Source of the DNA: Hanstruepera neustonica
GTDB taxonomy: Bacteria; Bacteroidota; Bacteroidia; Flavobacteriales; Flavobacteriaceae
DNA length: 64,000 nucleotides
NCBI RefSeq assembly: GCF_002895005.1
Contig: NZ_POWF01000001.1
Location: 248,001 to 312,000, forward strand
Reading direction: 5' to 3'
This document shows, one piece after another, positions 8,629 to 17,483 of the stretch. Both the position numbers and the translations under genes were made by a program. Every line of letters begins with the position of its first letter. The first letter of the stretch is position 1. The notes under the pieces are model-generated. The model saw only the letters and a list, made by a program, of their open reading frames with translations, did no database searches and was not told the DNA's origin.

Positions 8629-9534
8629 TTAAAAATACCCTTGTCGCTTTCTGTCTTCCATCGCAGATTCCGAGCGCTTGTCATCGCTACGGTTACCACG
8701 TTCTGTTTGACGCATACCAGAAACTTCATCAGCTATCTTTTCCAAAGTATCGGCATCAGATTCAATACCACCTGTAATGGTAATATCGCCTAAAGTTCTG
8801 AAGCGAATTTTTTTGGTGACTATTTCTTCGTGATCTTCTAAAACGAGAAACTCGGAATTCGGAATCCAAGATTCTTGGCGCCAAACCACCTCGCGCTCAT
8901 GAGCAAAATACAATGATGGAATCGCTATATTCTCTCTTTTGATGTAATTCCAAACATCCATTTCGGTCCAATTACTTATTGGGAAAGCCCTAAAATGTTC
9001 GCCCTCAAAATGTTTGCCGTTGAAAATATTCCACAATTCTGGTCGTTGATTTTTAGGATCCCATTGCCCGAAATCATCCCTATGCGAAAAAAAGCGTTCT
9101 TTGGCTCTTGCTTTTTCTTCATCACGACGTCCACCGCCAATAGCACAATCTATTTTATTGGCTTCAATGGCATCTAATAACGTTGTAATTTGTAAAGCAT
9201 TTCTTGTGGCATTTTTACCGCGTTCTTCCGCAACACGACCTTCATCAATAGATTCCTGAACAGAACCCACAATTAATTGAACACCTAATTCCTTGATGAT
9301 ATCGTCCCGAAACTGGATAGTTTCTGGGAAATTATGGCCTGTATCCACATGCATTAAAGGAAATGGTATTTTTGCTGGATAAAAAGCTTTTTTAGCCAAG
9401 TGTGTTACCAATATGGAATCCTTTCCTCCAGAAAATAAAATTACAGGGTTATCAAATTGTGCCCATACTTCTCGCAAGACAAAAATGGCCTCGCTTTCTA
9501 ATTCGTCTAAATAATTTAAATAATACTTACTCAT
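8629..9534 (-). CDS. cysD: Sulfate adenylyltransferase, small subunit
   Basis: This 301-residue ATP-pyrophosphatase of the PAPS-reductase/CysD fold has the PP-loop FSGGKDS (34-40). It ends with the conserved tail RKRQGYF, typical of CysD. It forms the catalytic half of ATP sulfurylase together with CysN. The start overlaps the end of cysC by 8 bases, so the two are translationally coupled. The gene is full length with no visible oddity. Confidence 0.97.
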   Translation of the reverse strand: MSKYYLNYLDELESEAIFVLREVWAQFDNPVILFSGGKDSILVTHLAKKAFYPAKIPFPLMHVDTGHNFPETIQFRDDIIKELGVQLIVGSVQESIDEGRVAEERGKNATRNALQITTLLDAIEANKIDCAIGGGRRDEEKARAKERFFSHRDDFGQWDPKNQRPELWNIFNGKHFEGEHFRAFPISNWTEMDVWNYIKRENIAIPSLYFAHEREVVWRQESWIPNSEFLVLEDHEEIVTKKIRFRTLGDITITGGIESDADTLEKIADEVSGMRQTERGNRSDDKRSESAMEDRKRQGYF

Positions 9535-10129
9535 TTTCGAGCTGTAATTTTGGTCTTATGTAATCTAATATCTGCTTTACGGCTTGTTCAACAGATACGT
9601 CTTCTGTTTTGATTTCAATATCCGGATTTTCAGGTGCCTCATAAGGGGCTGAAATTCCAGTCATGTTTTTTATTTCACCAGCACGAGCTTTCTTATATAA
9701 ACCCTTTACATCGCGGCGCTCACATTCTTCTACGCTGGTGTTGATATAAATCTCAACAAAGTTAACATCTTTGACGATACTTTTAATGTTATCTCGGTCT
9801 TTTTTGTAAGGTGACACAAAGGCTGCTAAGGTGACAATACCTGCATCAACCATTAGATTAGCCACTTCAGCAATTCGTCTGATGTTTTCCGTTCTGTCTT
9901 TTGGTGTAAACGTTAAATCATTATTGATGCCTTTTCTAATATTATCGCCATCCAAAGTATAGGTGTTTATTCCTTGTTTAAACAATTCCTGCTCAACAAC
10001 ATTGGCTATTGTTGATTTTCCAGACCCAGAAAGGCCTGTAAACCATAACAAAAAAGAATTGTGATTTTTTGCCTTCTGTCTATCTTCTTTTGAAATTTGA
10101 TAATCGTGAGGAATAATATTGTCTTTCAT
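9527..10129 (-). CDS. cysC: Adenylyl-sulfate (APS) kinase
   Basis: This 200-residue P-loop kinase has Walker A GLSGSGKST (32-40). The following DGDNIRKGIN and RRIAEVANLMVDAGIVTLAAFVSPY segments are diagnostic of APS kinase. It phosphorylates APS to PAPS, the universal sulfonate donor. It sits 5 bases after the DUF2061 gene and overlaps cysD by 8 bases. Family length is about 200 residues, so it is complete. Confidence 0.97.
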   Translation of the reverse strand: MKDNIIPHDYQISKEDRQKAKNHNSFLLWFTGLSGSGKSTIANVVEQELFKQGINTYTLDGDNIRKGINNDLTFTPKDRTENIRRIAEVANLMVDAGIVTLAAFVSPYKKDRDNIKSIVKDVNFVEIYINTSVEECERRDVKGLYKKARAGEIKNMTGISAPYEAPENPDIEIKTEDVSVEQAVKQILDYIRPKLQLENE

Positions 10130-10134
10130 GATTT

Positions 10135-10560
10135 CTATTTATTTCTGTCTGATAGGCCATAATTAATTCTATACCAAACACGTTCATGCAGATAATACAA
10201 TAGCATTTTTGTTATCACTTCTGCCAGACCTATTTTAAGACCTGTCAACGGATTTCCCGTTACTATCCATGCCAATGTCATAGTATCTATGGTTCCAACC
10301 AATCGCCATGTAACTGTTTTGGCTATATGCCTTTTGTTACTTTCTAAAACTTTTCCGTCTTTGGTCAAATTCACCCTAAACCACAATCGTTCATGGAGAT
10401 AATATAATAACATTTTTGTGATGACCTCATAAACACCTATTTGAAGACCTATAAAGGGATCGCCAGAAAGAATCCATGACAAAACAATAGTGTCCAGTGT
10501 TCCAACCAATCGCCAAGTAATAGTTTTTGCAATATGCCTTTTATGCGAAGCTGCTGCCAT
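10135..10560 (-). CDS. Tandem DUF2061 membrane protein
   Basis: This 141-residue protein is built from two copies of the same unit of about 60 residues. Each copy begins KRHIAKT(I/V)TWRLVGT and ends ITKMLLYYLHER(L/V)W(F/Y)R. This is the DUF2061 signature, a small membrane-associated domain with no settled function. It lies 2 bases after cysQ and 5 bases before cysC, inside the PAPS cassette. DUF2061 proteins are often encoded beside sulfate-activation genes, which suggests a part in sulfate or PAPS handling, but that is inference. The internal duplication gives about four short hydrophobic segments. Confidence 0.9.
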   Translation of the reverse strand: MAAASHKRHIAKTITWRLVGTLDTIVLSWILSGDPFIGLQIGVYEVITKMLLYYLHERLWFRVNLTKDGKVLESNKRHIAKTVTWRLVGTIDTMTLAWIVTGNPLTGLKIGLAEVITKMLLYYLHERVWYRINYGLSDRNK

Positions 10561-10562
10561 AC

Positions 10563-11360
10563 CTATTTACTCACAAGAAAATAACTATTTAATAAATTTT
10601 CTTTGTTATAGCTTAAAGATTTGTTGGTTTCTTTCGAAATGACCTGTATGCCAACTGCATTGCAAATGGCATGACCAGCAGCGGTGTCCCATTCCATCGT
10701 TGGGGCGTACCTTGGGTAAACATCTGCGTTTCCTTCAGCCACTAGACAGAACTTTAATGAGCTGCCTTTAGAAACTATTTCAACTGACTTACCAGAATTT
10801 TTTATTTGATCTATAAAATCTAAAGTTTCTTGATTCATGTGTGAACGACTTCCAACTACTTGAATCGTTTCCGATTTCGAGTTTTTGGGCTGTAATGTAT
10901 TAGAATTTTTAAAAACTTCATCAATACTTGAGTCATGAGAGTTTAACTCCGCTTTATAGGCTTTGCCTTCGCTAACAACAGCATAATACAAAATCTTACT
11001 TGCTGGCACATAAATCACTCCCATTATAGGAGCGCCTTTTTTCACATAGGCAATGTTAACGGTGAACTCACCATTTCTTTTTATAAACTCTTTGGTGCCA
11101 TCAACAGGGTCAACAACCCAGCAATCATTCCATTGTTTTCTTTCACTGTAATCTATTTGCTTGTTTTCTTCACTAATAATTGGAATGTCAGTTTTTATTA
11201 AATAAGAATTAATAACATCATTTGCATTTTTATCGGCTTCAGTTAGAGGTGATTTATCATCCTTTAATTCTACATTAAAAGTTGTATCGTAAACCTGCAT
11301 GATTGCTTTTCCTGCTTTTAGTGCCGCTTCGATGGCTATTGTTAAGTTTTTTTTATTCAT
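10563..11360 (-). CDS. cysQ: 3'(2'),5'-bisphosphate nucleotidase
   Basis: This 265-residue member of the inositol-monophosphatase-like superfamily has the metal-binding motif WVVDPVDGTKEF (81-92) and the second signature WDTAAGHAI (224-232). It dephosphorylates PAP, the by-product of sulfotransferases, to AMP and so relieves product inhibition. Its start overlaps the end of rmlD by 8 bases, linking the rhamnose and sulfate halves of the operon. The combination cysQ-cysC-cysD-cysN is a full PAPS make-and-recycle set. Confidence 0.95.
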   Translation of the reverse strand: MNKKNLTIAIEAALKAGKAIMQVYDTTFNVELKDDKSPLTEADKNANDVINSYLIKTDIPIISEENKQIDYSERKQWNDCWVVDPVDGTKEFIKRNGEFTVNIAYVKKGAPIMGVIYVPASKILYYAVVSEGKAYKAELNSHDSSIDEVFKNSNTLQPKNSKSETIQVVGSRSHMNQETLDFIDQIKNSGKSVEIVSKGSSLKFCLVAEGNADVYPRYAPTMEWDTAAGHAICNAVGIQVISKETNKSLSYNKENLLNSYFLVSK

Positions 11361-12210
11361 TTAGTTTTGATATGGCTTTTGTTAAGCTTGTTTTCCAATT
11401 TTCTATATTAAATCCTAATGTGTTTTCAATCTTACTGGTGTCCATGACACTATAACTTGGTCTTTTGGCATCAGTCTTAAAATCAGTTGAAGGGATGGGC
11501 TTTACATTAATATTTCTTCCTGCCAACTCAAATATTTTTTTGGCAAAACCATACCATGATGTTTCTCCTTTATTGCAAAAATGGTAAAGTCCATAATCGT
11601 CTATGTTATTTTTTATAATGTACATAACAACATCGGCCAGGTCTTTGGCATATGTTGGTGATCCTATTTGGTCATCAACAACGCTAATCTCACTCCTGGT
11701 TTCGGATAGTTTCAACATGGTTTTCATAAAATTTCTTCTATGCTCCGAATACAGCCAACTGGTTCTAATTACATAATGTTCTTTTAGGGTTTCGCTAATT
11801 TTCTGCTCTCCTTTTAATTTGGAAAGTCCGTAAACATTTATGGGATTTGTGATATCTGTTTCTTTGTAGGGTACTTTTTTGCTTCCGTCAAAAACAAAAT
11901 CAGTTGAAATATGGATTAGTTTTATGTTGTTGTTATTGCAAGCTATTGCCAAATTTTCTGCCCCCTTCTCATTGACCTCAAATGCTTTTTGTTGCTCTGA
12001 TTCCGCTAGGTCAACATTTGTATAAGCTGCACAGTTAATGCACCAGTCTATATTGTTTTGGCCAAAAAAACTATTTGTTTTTTCAGAATTGGTAATATCG
12101 AGTTTGGAATGGTCGGCAAAAATAAAGTTAATTTCAGGATAATTGGTTTCAAGATCTCTAATGCATTCTCCTAATTGACCTCCGGATCCTGAAACTAAAA
12201 CTGTTTTCAT
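11353..12210 (-). CDS. rmlD: dTDP-4-dehydrorhamnose reductase
   Basis: This 285-residue extended SDR enzyme has an N-terminal Rossmann glycine motif GSGGQLG (8-14) and the catalytic YGLSK (127-131, Tyr-x3-Lys). ISTDFVFDGS precedes it, as in RmlD. It catalyses the last step of dTDP-L-rhamnose synthesis using NAD(P)H. It follows rmlC by 25 bases and overlaps cysQ by 8 bases. It is full length and unremarkable. Confidence 0.96.
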   Translation of the reverse strand: MKTVLVSGSGGQLGECIRDLETNYPEINFIFADHSKLDITNSEKTNSFFGQNNIDWCINCAAYTNVDLAESEQQKAFEVNEKGAENLAIACNNNNIKLIHISTDFVFDGSKKVPYKETDITNPINVYGLSKLKGEQKISETLKEHYVIRTSWLYSEHRRNFMKTMLKLSETRSEISVVDDQIGSPTYAKDLADVVMYIIKNNIDDYGLYHFCNKGETSWYGFAKKIFELAGRNINVKPIPSTDFKTDAKRPSYSVMDTSKIENTLGFNIENWKTSLTKAISKLNE

Positions 12211-12235
12211 AGAGTTTGGTTGAAATTTATATCAG

Positions 12236-12784
12236 TTAATTGATTTCGGCTAACTTTAAAACAGGTAATTCTAAATCTTTGTCTGAAATTATTAGGCTTT
12301 CTTTAGGCAACTTCCAATCAATATTTAAATTAGGATCATTAAACAAAATTCCTCTTTCCGAAAGTTTATCATAATAATTATCACACTTGTAAGAAAAAAT
12401 AGCGGTTTCGCTCAAAACAACAAAACCATGAGCAAATCCTCTAGGTACAAAAAACTGCTTTTTGTTTTCTTCTGACAACAAAACAGATACGTGCTCACCA
12501 AAAGTAGCTGAATTCTCTCTAATATCAACTGCTACATCAAGTACACTCCCTTTTATGACCCTCACTAATTTAGCTTGAGCATGATTCCCGATTTGATAAT
12601 GCAATCCTCTTAAAACACCCTTTGTTGAAAATGATTCATTATCTTGAACAAAGTTGACATCAAGCCCTGTGAGGTCATAAAATTTTTCTTTGTTAAAAGA
12701 TTCAAAAAAATAACCCCTTTTATCTTCAAAAATTTTAGGCTCAATTTCAAAAGAGCCTTTTAGTTTTGTTTCTTTAATATTCAT
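12236..12784 (-). CDS. rmlC: dTDP-4-dehydrorhamnose 3,5-epimerase
   Basis: This 182-residue cupin carries GVLRGLHYQ (catalytic His about 62), [19 protein letters not shown] with the conserved Lys and Asp, and [10 protein letters not shown]. All are diagnostic of RmlC. It epimerises C3 and C5 of dTDP-4-keto-6-deoxyglucose. Its ATG overlaps the end of rmlA by 4 bases (ATGA type), so the two are translationally coupled. Confidence 0.97.
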   Translation of the reverse strand: MNIKETKLKGSFEIEPKIFEDKRGYFFESFNKEKFYDLTGLDVNFVQDNESFSTKGVLRGLHYQIGNHAQAKLVRVIKGSVLDVAVDIRENSATFGEHVSVLLSEENKKQFFVPRGFAHGFVVLSETAIFSYKCDNYYDKLSERGILFNDPNLNIDWKLPKESLIISDKDLELPVLKLAEIN

Positions 12785-13650
12785 TTTCTTGAATTCAATA
12801 ATCCTAAAAGATTTTTGCCATAACCACTTTTAAGTAAAGGCGTGGCTAAATCTTTAAATTGTTCTGGTGTAATATAACCCATTTCAAATGCAGCCGCCTC
12901 AATTGATCCTATTTTGAGGCCTTGCCGCTCTTCAATTACTTCAATAAATTGAGAAGCTTGCATGAGAGATTGAAATGTTCCCGTGTCAAGCCAGGCTGTT
13001 CCTCTATCTAATATACTTACACTTAATTTACCTTGCGATAAATAAGCCTTGTTTACATCGGTTATTTCAAGTTCTCCCCTATGACTTGGTTTAATATTCT
13101 TGGCAATTTCAACAACAGAATTATCATAAAAATAGATACCTGGAACAGCAAAATTGGATTTAGGTTTTTTGGGTTTTTCTTCAATTGATATGGCTTGTCC
13201 CTCTTTATCAAACTCGACAACTCCGTACCGTTCAGGATCATGGACCCGGTAGGCATAAATAATTCCACCTATTGGATCGTTATTGCTTTGTAAAAGTTTT
13301 GCAAGTCCTGTTCCGTAAAAAATATTATCGCCTAATATTAATGCTACTTTTTCATTACCAATGAAGTCAGCCCCAATAATAAATGCTTCTGCAAGCCCAT
13401 TTGGGTTTTCTTGCACAGCAAATTCAAACTGACAGCCATATTTGCTTCCATCCCCTAATAAGTCCTTGAACAAGGGTAAATCCTTTGGTGTTGATATAAT
13501 TAAAATCTCACGGATTCCAGAATACATAAGTGTTGAAAGCGGATAATAAATCATAGGTTTATCATAAATAGGCATCAACTGCTTACTTATAGATAACGTT
13601 AACGGGTGTAGCCTTGTTCCTGATCCTCCTGCTAGTATAATTCCTTTCAT
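12781..13650 (-). CDS. rmlA: Glucose-1-phosphate thymidylyltransferase
   Basis: This 289-residue nucleotidyltransferase starts with the signature [11 protein letters not shown] (8-18) followed by [17 protein letters not shown]. It contains ILGDNIFYG and the [18 protein letters not shown] region typical of RmlA. It activates glucose-1-phosphate with dTTP, the entry step to dTDP-L-rhamnose. It overlaps rmlB and rmlC by 4 bases each. The length matches the family. Confidence 0.97.
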   Translation of the reverse strand: MKGIILAGGSGTRLHPLTLSISKQLMPIYDKPMIYYPLSTLMYSGIREILIISTPKDLPLFKDLLGDGSKYGCQFEFAVQENPNGLAEAFIIGADFIGNEKVALILGDNIFYGTGLAKLLQSNNDPIGGIIYAYRVHDPERYGVVEFDKEGQAISIEEKPKKPKSNFAVPGIYFYDNSVVEIAKNIKPSHRGELEITDVNKAYLSQGKLSVSILDRGTAWLDTGTFQSLMQASQFIEVIEERQGLKIGSIEAAAFEMGYITPEQFKDLATPLLKSGYGKNLLGLLNSRK

Positions 13651-14717
13651 TCTTTGTATTGTTTTTCATAATAGGACTGGTAGGCACCAGAAGTTACGTT
13701 CTCTAGCCAATCTTTGTTTTCTAAATACCAGTCAATTGTTTTTGACAATCCTTGTTCGAACGTAACCGAAGGCTCCCAACCTAATTCCTTGTTTATTTTG
13801 TTGGCGTCTATCGCATATCGTAAATCATGCCCTGGCCTATCTTTAACGTAAGTTATCAATTTCTCTGAAGTTCCATTTTTTCGGTTTAACTTGACATCCA
13901 TTTGTTGACAAAGCAATTTTACTAAATTAATGTTCTTCCACTCATTAAACCCGCCAATATTATAAGTTTCTGCATTTTCTCCTTTATGAAAAACCAAGTC
14001 TATTGCTTGAGCATGGTCTTGAACATACAGCCAATCTCTGGTATAGTTTCCATCTCCATAGACAGGAAGTGGTTTATTGTTCAAAATATTGTTAATGAAC
14101 AGCGGTATTAGTTTTTCGGGAAATTGATTCTCCCCATAGTTGTTGGAACAATTAGAAATAACATATGGAATCCCATATGTTTCTCCATAGGCTCTAACAA
14201 AGTGGTCCGAGCTTGCTTTGGATGCAGAATAAGGAGAGTTAGGGTCATAGGGAGTAGTTTCTTTAAATAATCCTGTCTCCCCTAAAGTTCCATAAACCTC
14301 ATCAGTGCTTATGTGATAAAATCTTTTATCGGCAAAATTGTCTTTCCATAAATTTTTAAAGGCATTCAGTAAAACCATAGTTCCAATCACATTAGTTTTT
14401 ACAAACGCCAAAGGATCTGTAATGGATCTATCCACATGAGATTCGGCTGCTAAATGAATAACCCCATCAAACCTATATTGGTCAAACAATTTATTGATTT
14501 CTGATTCGTTTGTAATATCTGTTTTTAGAAAAGTATAATTTGCGCTTTTTTCAACATCTTTGAGATTCTCAAGATTCCCCGCATAGGTTAAAGAGTCTAA
14601 ATTGTAGATGTGATAATCTGGATAACTATTTAAAAATAATCTTACAACATGAGAGCCAATAAAACCCGCTCCTCCGGTTATTAAAATTGATTTTTTATGC
14701 TTCATATTGAACGACAA
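13647..14717 (-). CDS. rmlB: dTDP-glucose 4,6-dehydratase
   Basis: This extended SDR enzyme of up to 356 residues has the NAD-binding GGAGFIGSH (15-23), the active-site STDEVYG (137-143) and YSASK (163-167), all as in RmlB. It makes dTDP-4-keto-6-deoxyglucose. The long form starts inside the 3' end of the Wzz-like gene (23-base overlap). A second in-frame ATG at 14705 ([12 protein letters not shown]) gives a more usual N-terminus and is equally likely. It is the first of the four rml genes in transcription order. Confidence 0.96.
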   Translation of the reverse strand: MSFNMKHKKSILITGGAGFIGSHVVRLFLNSYPDYHIYNLDSLTYAGNLENLKDVEKSANYTFLKTDITNESEINKLFDQYRFDGVIHLAAESHVDRSITDPLAFVKTNVIGTMVLLNAFKNLWKDNFADKRFYHISTDEVYGTLGETGLFKETTPYDPNSPYSASKASSDHFVRAYGETYGIPYVISNCSNNYGENQFPEKLIPLFINNILNNKPLPVYGDGNYTRDWLYVQDHAQAIDLVFHKGENAETYNIGGFNEWKNINLVKLLCQQMDVKLNRKNGTSEKLITYVKDRPGHDLRYAIDANKINKELGWEPSVTFEQGLSKTIDWYLENKDWLENVTSGAYQSYYEKQYKE

Positions 14718-15753
14718 ATCGAACTAGTTTTCTTGTTAAATAAATAATACACAACAACACAAATCCAAGTGCTGGCAAAACAACTTTATATCTTTGATAC
14801 CATTCCAAATCTATTTTACCTACTTGTTGAAAACTTGATATTACATCAAAAAACACATCTTCCTCAACTTTTTGTTTATCAAGTTCTTTAAGTTCGTTTC
14901 TCAATCTAATTTCAGTATTTAAAAGTTCAAACTCCCTAGTTTGTGTTTTGTCCTTGTTTAAGGTTAGTCCCTCTCCGCCAATTGTTATTTCGGTTGGAGC
15001 TGTTCTGGACTCTTCTTCAAGCACCTTTATGTAGACATCTTGCAAAGAAGCCACTTCTTCCAACTGCTGCATTATGTTTTGTTTCTGAATGGTTATAAGA
15101 GAATCTCTTTTTTTCATCTTTTTTTCAGAATATTTGTTTGTAAAAGACCCGTTCAAGCCTTCTTCTAGCTTTGGGAAAATATCTTTTTTTGATGAATAAA
15201 CTTTTATTTCAAATAAATCTCCAGCATATATGCTTCGGTTTTCAATGAAATCTTCAAAAGTTATTTTTACTGCTCTAGTGCTATCAATTGATTTTAAAAA
15301 GTTTTCGTATTGTATTAATCTCTCATTTTCGGTTTCTGGCCCAGGGCTTATTTCAAAACTTGAGATTTGCTCAACTTCATCTTCTTGTAAATTAAAAACA
15401 TTGGAAAGTATCCCATATTCTTCATTTTCAATCAAAGCATTGTAGTAATCTATGGTGTTAACCAACTGATATTTTGAATCAAAATACGGTTTAACCAACA
15501 TGCTTGAAGAATATAGTTTGGGCTTAAATTTATCTAATGCGTACCCTAGAATACCTGCAATCAATATGGTTATTACAATAATCTTAAAATTTACAATGAT
15601 CGGTTTAATAGTAAATATCACTAAAGAGAAAAGACTCTTTAATATTGAATAAACAAACTTAATTAAGCGATCAAAAGCTTTGCCTATCATTTTAAATAGC
15701 TGGCCTAAATCTACCTCATCATTGGTATTTAGGGGTTGTTTGTTATCGTTCAT
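14695..15753 (-). CDS. Wzz-like chain-length determinant protein
   Basis: This 352-residue protein has hydrophobic segments near residues 33-49 and 57-72 and a C-terminal membrane helix near 325-343 (VVLPALGFVLLCIIYLTRKLV). Between them lies a long, charged, coiled-coil-rich periplasmic part. Two membrane anchors bracketing a helical periplasmic domain is the polysaccharide co-polymerase (Wzz/GNVR) layout. No kinase domain follows, unlike tyrosine-kinase-linked Wzc proteins. It would set the polymer length made by the Wzy-like protein downstream. It is the first gene of the polysaccharide operon proper and lies 7 bases after the nucleoside-phosphorylase-like gene. Confidence 0.75.
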   Translation of the reverse strand: MNDNKQPLNTNDEVDLGQLFKMIGKAFDRLIKFVYSILKSLFSLVIFTIKPIIVNFKIIVITILIAGILGYALDKFKPKLYSSSMLVKPYFDSKYQLVNTIDYYNALIENEEYGILSNVFNLQEDEVEQISSFEISPGPETENERLIQYENFLKSIDSTRAVKITFEDFIENRSIYAGDLFEIKVYSSKKDIFPKLEEGLNGSFTNKYSEKKMKKRDSLITIQKQNIMQQLEEVASLQDVYIKVLEEESRTAPTEITIGGEGLTLNKDKTQTREFELLNTEIRLRNELKELDKQKVEEDVFFDVISSFQQVGKIDLEWYQRYKVVLPALGFVLLCIIYLTRKLVRFVVQYEA

Positions 15754-15760
15754 ATATGAG

Positions 15761-17455
15761 TTAGTTGTTAAATATTTGTTGTAATATTTTCCTGGTTATT
15801 AAGTATGTGGGTTTCACACCTGAAGTGCCTAGTCCTCCTGATGCCAATGTGCTTCCTGTTTCTAGTGGGTTATCACTGGCGTAGTAAGCATAACGTACTT
15901 TAACGTTTGGATTAATAGCTTTCCTGATTTTCGAAGCGGCCTGAATCGCCTTTTGATAATGGGCCCCTTCCATTTCAAGACCAATGACGCTCCAGGTTGA
16001 ATTGAAAAAGAATTTCAAAATATCTTTATTCTGTAATGAAGTTCCTAAAACTGTAATCATGGCTCCTTCGTATACATTAACACCATTTCCTTCTAAATCT
16101 GCTTTCTGTAATTCATTTTTAAAAGGGTAGTTGTCTGCTGTGCCTTCAAATATATGTGCGGTGGGTATCATAATATCTCCTTTGCCTCCCTCTAAAATTC
16201 CAGCTTTACCCATGATGGAAATGGAAGAAACATTTAAAGAAATATTCTTGTTGCCTGATTTAACTGGCTTTAAAAGCTCGTCAATAGTTTCATATGCTTG
16301 TTCCCCAAAAGCGTAGTCCATTACTAAAATAACCGGTTGTTGATCTTTCTTAGGTTTAGATTTGTTTGTTTCCAGCCCTAGATTGGAAACATCTATCCTG
16401 TTAGCATCAAATATCTGAACGTCAATATTTGTTCCAGATGAATCTGGGATATAAATCATTCCATTCTGCAACGCTTCTTTGGTTACTTTATTGCGTAATG
16501 TTTCATTTTCTTTTTTGCTCAAATCTTCATACGCTCCAAAAATGCCTTTTTTGGCAATAATCGCCTTCAGAGGGTTCACGGCAAACAATGTGTTCATAAC
16601 ACTATGCATATTTGCACTGATAACATGTATGGGCCTGTCAATTAGATTATTCTTTAAAAGGGTGTTTTTTATATTGTCTGCCCAAATTTCACCATGAATA
16701 TGATGTCCTAAACGCTCTCTTAAAACAGGGCTGAATGTAACGGTTCTTTTATTGTTGTTAACAATTTCTTCAATGGCTAGTTTACCCAACCAATAAACAA
16801 TGTGTAACAGTCTTTCGGGTTGATCTTTTAAACTAAACTGATTATAAACTTGACTCAATTCATTAAAAGTTCTTCCAAGAATATTCGCTGTATGAGTTAT
16901 TGCTACTTCTCGCTCATTTTGTGTTAATTTAGTTTTTGATAGAACAGCTTTCTCTAGTTTAACCCAATCTCTTGTTGTATTACCATTTTCATCAATGAGT
17001 ACTCTTTTACTTATTTTATGCGACTCAATGAACAAAAAAGTTAAATGGGTTAAAATATCATAGATTTCGGATCGACCTCGAGTAATTTCAATGTTCATTT
17101 GTTCCTCATCAATACGATAGCAATTTCGGCGTCTTTTAGGTGGTATTATGGCTTTAAAGTGTGAATTACTGTAGCCCTCATCACTGGTCAAATTAATAAA
17201 TGTACATTCTTCAATACCTTGTGGTAATCTATCAATAACATACAACAGTCCGTCTAGTTCCGCTTTATCATCCGCAATAGAGCCATAAATTTCTGGCCGT
17301 AAAAGTAATAAAGCCTCACGAAGTGTCTCTCCCGAAACACCCATAGGTTTATAAAAGCCTCTATTAAACAAATGCCTCATGGTAATATACATTCTTTCAA
17401 TGGCATTCGAGCTTTCTTGGGCTCTCGTTCTAGCATGAAGTTTCTTATTACTCAT
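15761..17455 (-). CDS. Large conserved Bacteroidota protein with a nucleoside-phosphorylase-like C-terminal half
   Basis: I do not recognise a characterised relative of this 564-residue protein. It may be the family called DUF6909, but that is from memory and uncertain. The N-terminal half is mainly helical. The C-terminal part has SISIMGKAGILEGGKGDIMIP, then GLEMEGA (492-498), then a late YYASDNPLE (524-532). A GLEMEG motif followed by an S-D motif is the arrangement of the purine nucleoside phosphorylase/MTA nucleosidase superfamily, where the Glu holds the ribose and the Asp protonates the base. It may act on a nucleoside or nucleotide-linked substrate. It sits between a GH3-family gene and the Wzz-like gene, all on the minus strand. 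No membrane segment or signal peptide is visible. Confidence 0.7.
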   Translation of the reverse strand: MSNKKLHARTRAQESSNAIERMYITMRHLFNRGFYKPMGVSGETLREALLLLRPEIYGSIADDKAELDGLLYVIDRLPQGIEECTFINLTSDEGYSNSHFKAIIPPKRRRNCYRIDEEQMNIEITRGRSEIYDILTHLTFLFIESHKISKRVLIDENGNTTRDWVKLEKAVLSKTKLTQNEREVAITHTANILGRTFNELSQVYNQFSLKDQPERLLHIVYWLGKLAIEEIVNNNKRTVTFSPVLRERLGHHIHGEIWADNIKNTLLKNNLIDRPIHVISANMHSVMNTLFAVNPLKAIIAKKGIFGAYEDLSKKENETLRNKVTKEALQNGMIYIPDSSGTNIDVQIFDANRIDVSNLGLETNKSKPKKDQQPVILVMDYAFGEQAYETIDELLKPVKSGNKNISLNVSSISIMGKAGILEGGKGDIMIPTAHIFEGTADNYPFKNELQKADLEGNGVNVYEGAMITVLGTSLQNKDILKFFFNSTWSVIGLEMEGAHYQKAIQAASKIRKAINPNVKVRYAYYASDNPLETGSTLASGGLGTSGVKPTYLITRKILQQIFNN

Positions 17456-17483
17456 AGAAAAATTTTAGTCCCCAAATATACTA

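Noticed and set aside
7309-11360. Reading the cysDNC-cysQ block as an ordinary cysteine-biosynthesis operon
   Set aside because: No PAPS reductase or sulfite reductase is present, and sulfotransferase genes follow on the same strand.
13062-13268. 68-codon minus-strand frame inside rmlA
   Set aside because: It is an alternative frame of rmlA with no independent support.
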